From Hymenobacter sp. GOD-10R (GTDB lineage Bacteria > Bacteroidota > Bacteroidia > Cytophagales > Hymenobacteraceae), in the NCBI RefSeq assembly GCF_035609205.1, contig NZ_CP141186.1:1-64000 (forward strand): a DNA stretch of 64,000 nt, read 5' to 3'. The position numbers and the translations under genes were made by a program. The first letter of the stretch is position 1, and every line of letters starts with the position of its first letter. The notes under the pieces were generated by a model. That model ran no database searches and was not told where the DNA came from. It was given only the letters and a program-made list of their open reading frames with translations. Below are positions 61,960 to 64,000 of the stretch, piece by piece.

Positions 61960-62640
61960 TCAGGGAGTTGGGGTAATCTTCAAATCGGAGAAAAAGCCTT
62001 CCGTGCCCACATCAACCCACAGACCGATACCGCCGTTGGCAGCAGGCCCGTGCTTCAGGTCGTTGACGAGTAAGGTAGGCTGCTTGTTATCATTAAGGAA
62101 TAACTGCGCTTGCGCTTCATGCACCACCAGTCGCAAGCGTATCCATTCATTGAGACCCATATCGGCATATGACTCGTAGGCCCCGGGGGCTTCCTGACGC
62201 AGTCGTTCGAAACGATAATCGGGGTACGAGAAGTACTGGACGGAATGATTGCGCTGCAATTGATTGGCCGCCCGTCCATTAACTGGGCGGATATATACGT
62301 TTTCGAACTGCGAGTTAGCCGCATTGATTCGAAAGGCGAGACCAATGAAGCCGCGAGCCAACGCCGGAGCACCCGGTAGAAGCCGGCTCAGTACCTTCAC
62401 CTCAATGGTGCCGTTGTGAAAGCTGCTGCCAATAAGCCGGGCAAAGGTGGCCTCGTCGAACGCCGTCACGGTAGGGCTCTTGGTTACTTTCTGCACTACT
62501 TTGCCCGCCAGCTTTTCGCGGGTGGTAAGCACATTGATAGCCTCGAAGCGGTCGGTAGGGGAGGATGTAGGACGCGAGCTACCCAGGCCTAACAAGCTCG
62601 CAAAGCAAAGCGTCAGCGGTGTTAAAAATGGCAGAGACAT
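61960..62640 (-). CDS. DUF1080-like secreted protein (concanavalin-like fold)
   Basis: About 226 aa from ATG 62640 with signal peptide (MSLPFLTPLTLCFASLLGLG). SSFHNGTIEVKVLSRLLPG, RGFIGLAFRINAANSQFENV, WIRLRLVVHEAQAQLFLNDN and GGIGLWVDVGTEGFFSDLKI are typical of DUF1080 (3-keto-disaccharide hydrolase-like) domains. Role in the periplasm is not known. Confidence 0.8.
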   Translation of the reverse strand: MSLPFLTPLTLCFASLLGLGSSRPTSSPTDRFEAINVLTTREKLAGKVVQKVTKSPTVTAFDEATFARLIGSSFHNGTIEVKVLSRLLPGAPALARGFIGLAFRINAANSQFENVYIRPVNGRAANQLQRNHSVQYFSYPDYRFERLRQEAPGAYESYADMGLNEWIRLRLVVHEAQAQLFLNDNKQPTLLVNDLKHGPAANGGIGLWVDVGTEGFFSDLKITPTP

Positions 62641-62704
62641 AGGAGAAACAAATAATGCGGTCAAAAAGCAAATACTAGTTGTCGGCTCACGGCCCGAAGC
62701 CGCG

Positions 62705-63673
62705 TTAGGGAATTACGACCAACTTGCCCCCGGCCGCATTGCTGTCCATCAGGTGGTGGGCGGCCACCAGGTCGTCAAGTGAAAAGGTGCGCCCGATGCC
62801 GAGCTGCACCCGATCCGCTTCGACGGAGTCGATAAACGCCTGCAGCGCCTCGGCGGGAGCCGTTACCTGACCACTATCATAAATGGTCAGCCCCACCGTG
62901 GCCGGGATGAACTCCATCGGGGCAAAGTCGGGAATGGTCCAGCTTTCGGAGAGCATACCCGTCATGCAGCCCACGCCGCCGGGCTTCAGGCTGGTGAGCG
63001 TATCGCGCAGGGTGGTGGCCCCCACTAGTTCCAGCGCGCGGTCAACGCCTTGTGGAAACAAGGCCCGCACCTGCTCGCGCAGCTGGCCATCATCGACCAG
63101 CACGTGGGCCGCGCCGTTGGCCGTGAGCAGGGCCGCCCGATCAGCACGGCGGGTAGTAGCCAACACCGTGAGGCCATCGAGGTTTGCCAACTGCGTGGCT
63201 AGCAGGCCGACGGACGAAGTGCCCCCGCGAATGAGCAACGTCTGACCCGGCTGGATTTGCAGGGCCAAGTGCAGCGAGCCATACGCCGTCTGAAACATCT
63301 CCGGGATGGCTCCGAGCTGGGCCCAAGGTAGCCGGCTACGAAAGGGATACAGGATGGTCTTGGGTACGACCGTATACTCGGCATAGCTGCCGTCGAAGTC
63401 CCGGCCCAAGCCGCCCATCAGCGCTGCCACCTGCTGGCCGGGCTGATACGTACCCGAAGGATCCTGGACCACTTCGCCGACGCATTCGATGCCGAGCACG
63501 CGGGGAAACTGCACGCCCGGCGACAGGCCTTTGCGAGTCATCAGCTCCGAGCGGTTTAGCCCGAAGGCTCGCACCCGGAGCAGCACTTGCCCGGCAGCGG
63601 GCACCGGTACTGGCCGCTCTTCCAAGCGAAACTGCTCGGCGGAACCGGGACTATATAAAACAGCTGCTTTCAT
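62705..63673 (-). CDS. MDR-type zinc-less quinone oxidoreductase
   Basis: About 322 aa from ATG 63673 (MKAAVLYSPGSAEQFRLEER); a longer frame is not supported. GRDFDGSYAEYTVVP and the Rossmann motif LLIRGGTSSVGLLATQLANL fit the QOR-like medium-chain reductases. The family uses NADPH; no zinc ligands are seen. Confidence 0.9.
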   Translation of the reverse strand: MKAAVLYSPGSAEQFRLEERPVPVPAAGQVLLRVRAFGLNRSELMTRKGLSPGVQFPRVLGIECVGEVVQDPSGTYQPGQQVAALMGGLGRDFDGSYAEYTVVPKTILYPFRSRLPWAQLGAIPEMFQTAYGSLHLALQIQPGQTLLIRGGTSSVGLLATQLANLDGLTVLATTRRADRAALLTANGAAHVLVDDGQLREQVRALFPQGVDRALELVGATTLRDTLTSLKPGGVGCMTGMLSESWTIPDFAPMEFIPATVGLTIYDSGQVTAPAEALQAFIDSVEADRVQLGIGRTFSLDDLVAAHHLMDSNAAGGKLVVIP

Positions 63674-63716
63674 AACCAAGGGAAAAACAGGAGACAAGAC
63701 GGATGCGGCCAACGAC

Positions 63717-64000
63717 TTAGCCGCGCTGCCATAGTACATCGACGAAGCGTTGTTGCGCATCGAAAAAGGTGTGTACGGAAAGGAAACGGGCCGTTCGGCC
63801 TAGTTCCTCTATTTCCGCCACGCTGTACTTCTGCGATACCTCCATGTAGATGGCCTCACCCGGCGCGAACTCAAACGCGGTGCCGTCATCTAGCGTGACG
63901 CGCTGCGCACACTGGCTGATAAGATAGCTTTTGCAGGCTCCCGTGGCCGGGTCACACACCGGGTAGTGCGCGAAGGCGCCTACCTCAAAATTTCCCCCTA
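63717..64000 (-). CDS. EgtD-like L-histidine methyltransferase, C-terminal part (runs off right edge)
   Basis: From the window edge the minus frame reads NFEVGAFAHYPVCDPATGAC, then KSYLISQCAQRVTLDDGTAF, EFAPGEAIYMEVSQKYSVAE and ends VHTFFDAQQRFVDVLWQRG. This is like the C-terminal region of EgtD/DUF2260-type histidine methyltransferases. The catalytic SAM-binding part is outside the window, so the reaction is inferred. Confidence 0.65.
   Translation of the reverse strand, partial: GGNFEVGAFAHYPVCDPATGACKSYLISQCAQRVTLDDGTAFEFAPGEAIYMEVSQKYSVAEIEELGRTARFLSVHTFFDAQQRFVDVLWQRG

Overview
The window looks like part of a large conjugative plasmid, or a plasmid-derived region, from a member of the Bacteroidota, most likely a Hymenobacter-type (Cytophagales) bacterium. 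The evidence is a CTnDOT-style tra gene set (traA, E, F, G, J, K, M, N), a Rep_3 initiator next to 20-bp iterons, a gene ending in a type IX secretion sorting tail, promoter-like TAnnTTTG -7 boxes, and moderately high GC coding DNA with AT-rich control regions. The assignment is inference from protein families. No rRNA or tRNA gene was seen.

Layout. 0-4.8 kb: the 5' part of a GlxA-type regulator abutting a decayed resolvase, two related serine recombinases, a MITE and a periplasmic serine hydrolase. 4.8-8.4 kb: the plasmid core, with parA and a small partner gene, repB, and an iteron origin. 8.4-9.2 kb: two decayed IS3-family transposase fragments. 9.3-11.8 kb: an ArdC-type antirestriction gene and small genes. 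11.8-23.5 kb: a leftward conjugation operon encoding a type IV secretion system, with three VirB5-like paralogues, one of them a lipoprotein. 24.0-24.1 kb: a candidate oriT. 24.1-30.9 kb: a rightward mobilisation block (MobC-like accessory protein, relaxase, coupling protein, small HTH protein, DUF4099/DUF3945 protein, toprim/primase-like protein).

31-41 kb: accessory cargo made of single genes: a DUF1016-type PDDEXK nuclease, lipoproteins, DUF2750- and DUF7674-like proteins that resemble immunity proteins, an apparent gene fusion carrying a T9SS tail, and a resolvase with a res-like site. 41-52.6 kb: a signalling region. A module (PAS protein divergent from a ribbon-helix-helix gene, then a winged-helix regulator, a terminator, TTACGTAA palindromes and a small gene) occurs twice in opposite orientation, with a perfect 363-bp inverted repeat inside the RHH genes. 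A histidine kinase, a receiver lacking its phosphoacceptor and an ECF sigma factor lie beside it.

53.5-58.6 kb: a tightly overlapping three-gene operon encoding a membrane protein with an SPFH-like segment, a HerA/DUF87-type ATPase and a charged repeat protein. This is the best candidate in the window for an undescribed system, possibly defence or membrane-associated DNA/protein translocation. 58.9-61.2 kb: an IS110 element with a frameshift, a gene it appears to have truncated, a third MITE and a 27-bp perfect hairpin. 61.2-64 kb: chromosomal-type metabolic genes (SDR, DUF1080-like, MDR oxidoreductase, EgtD-like C-terminus).
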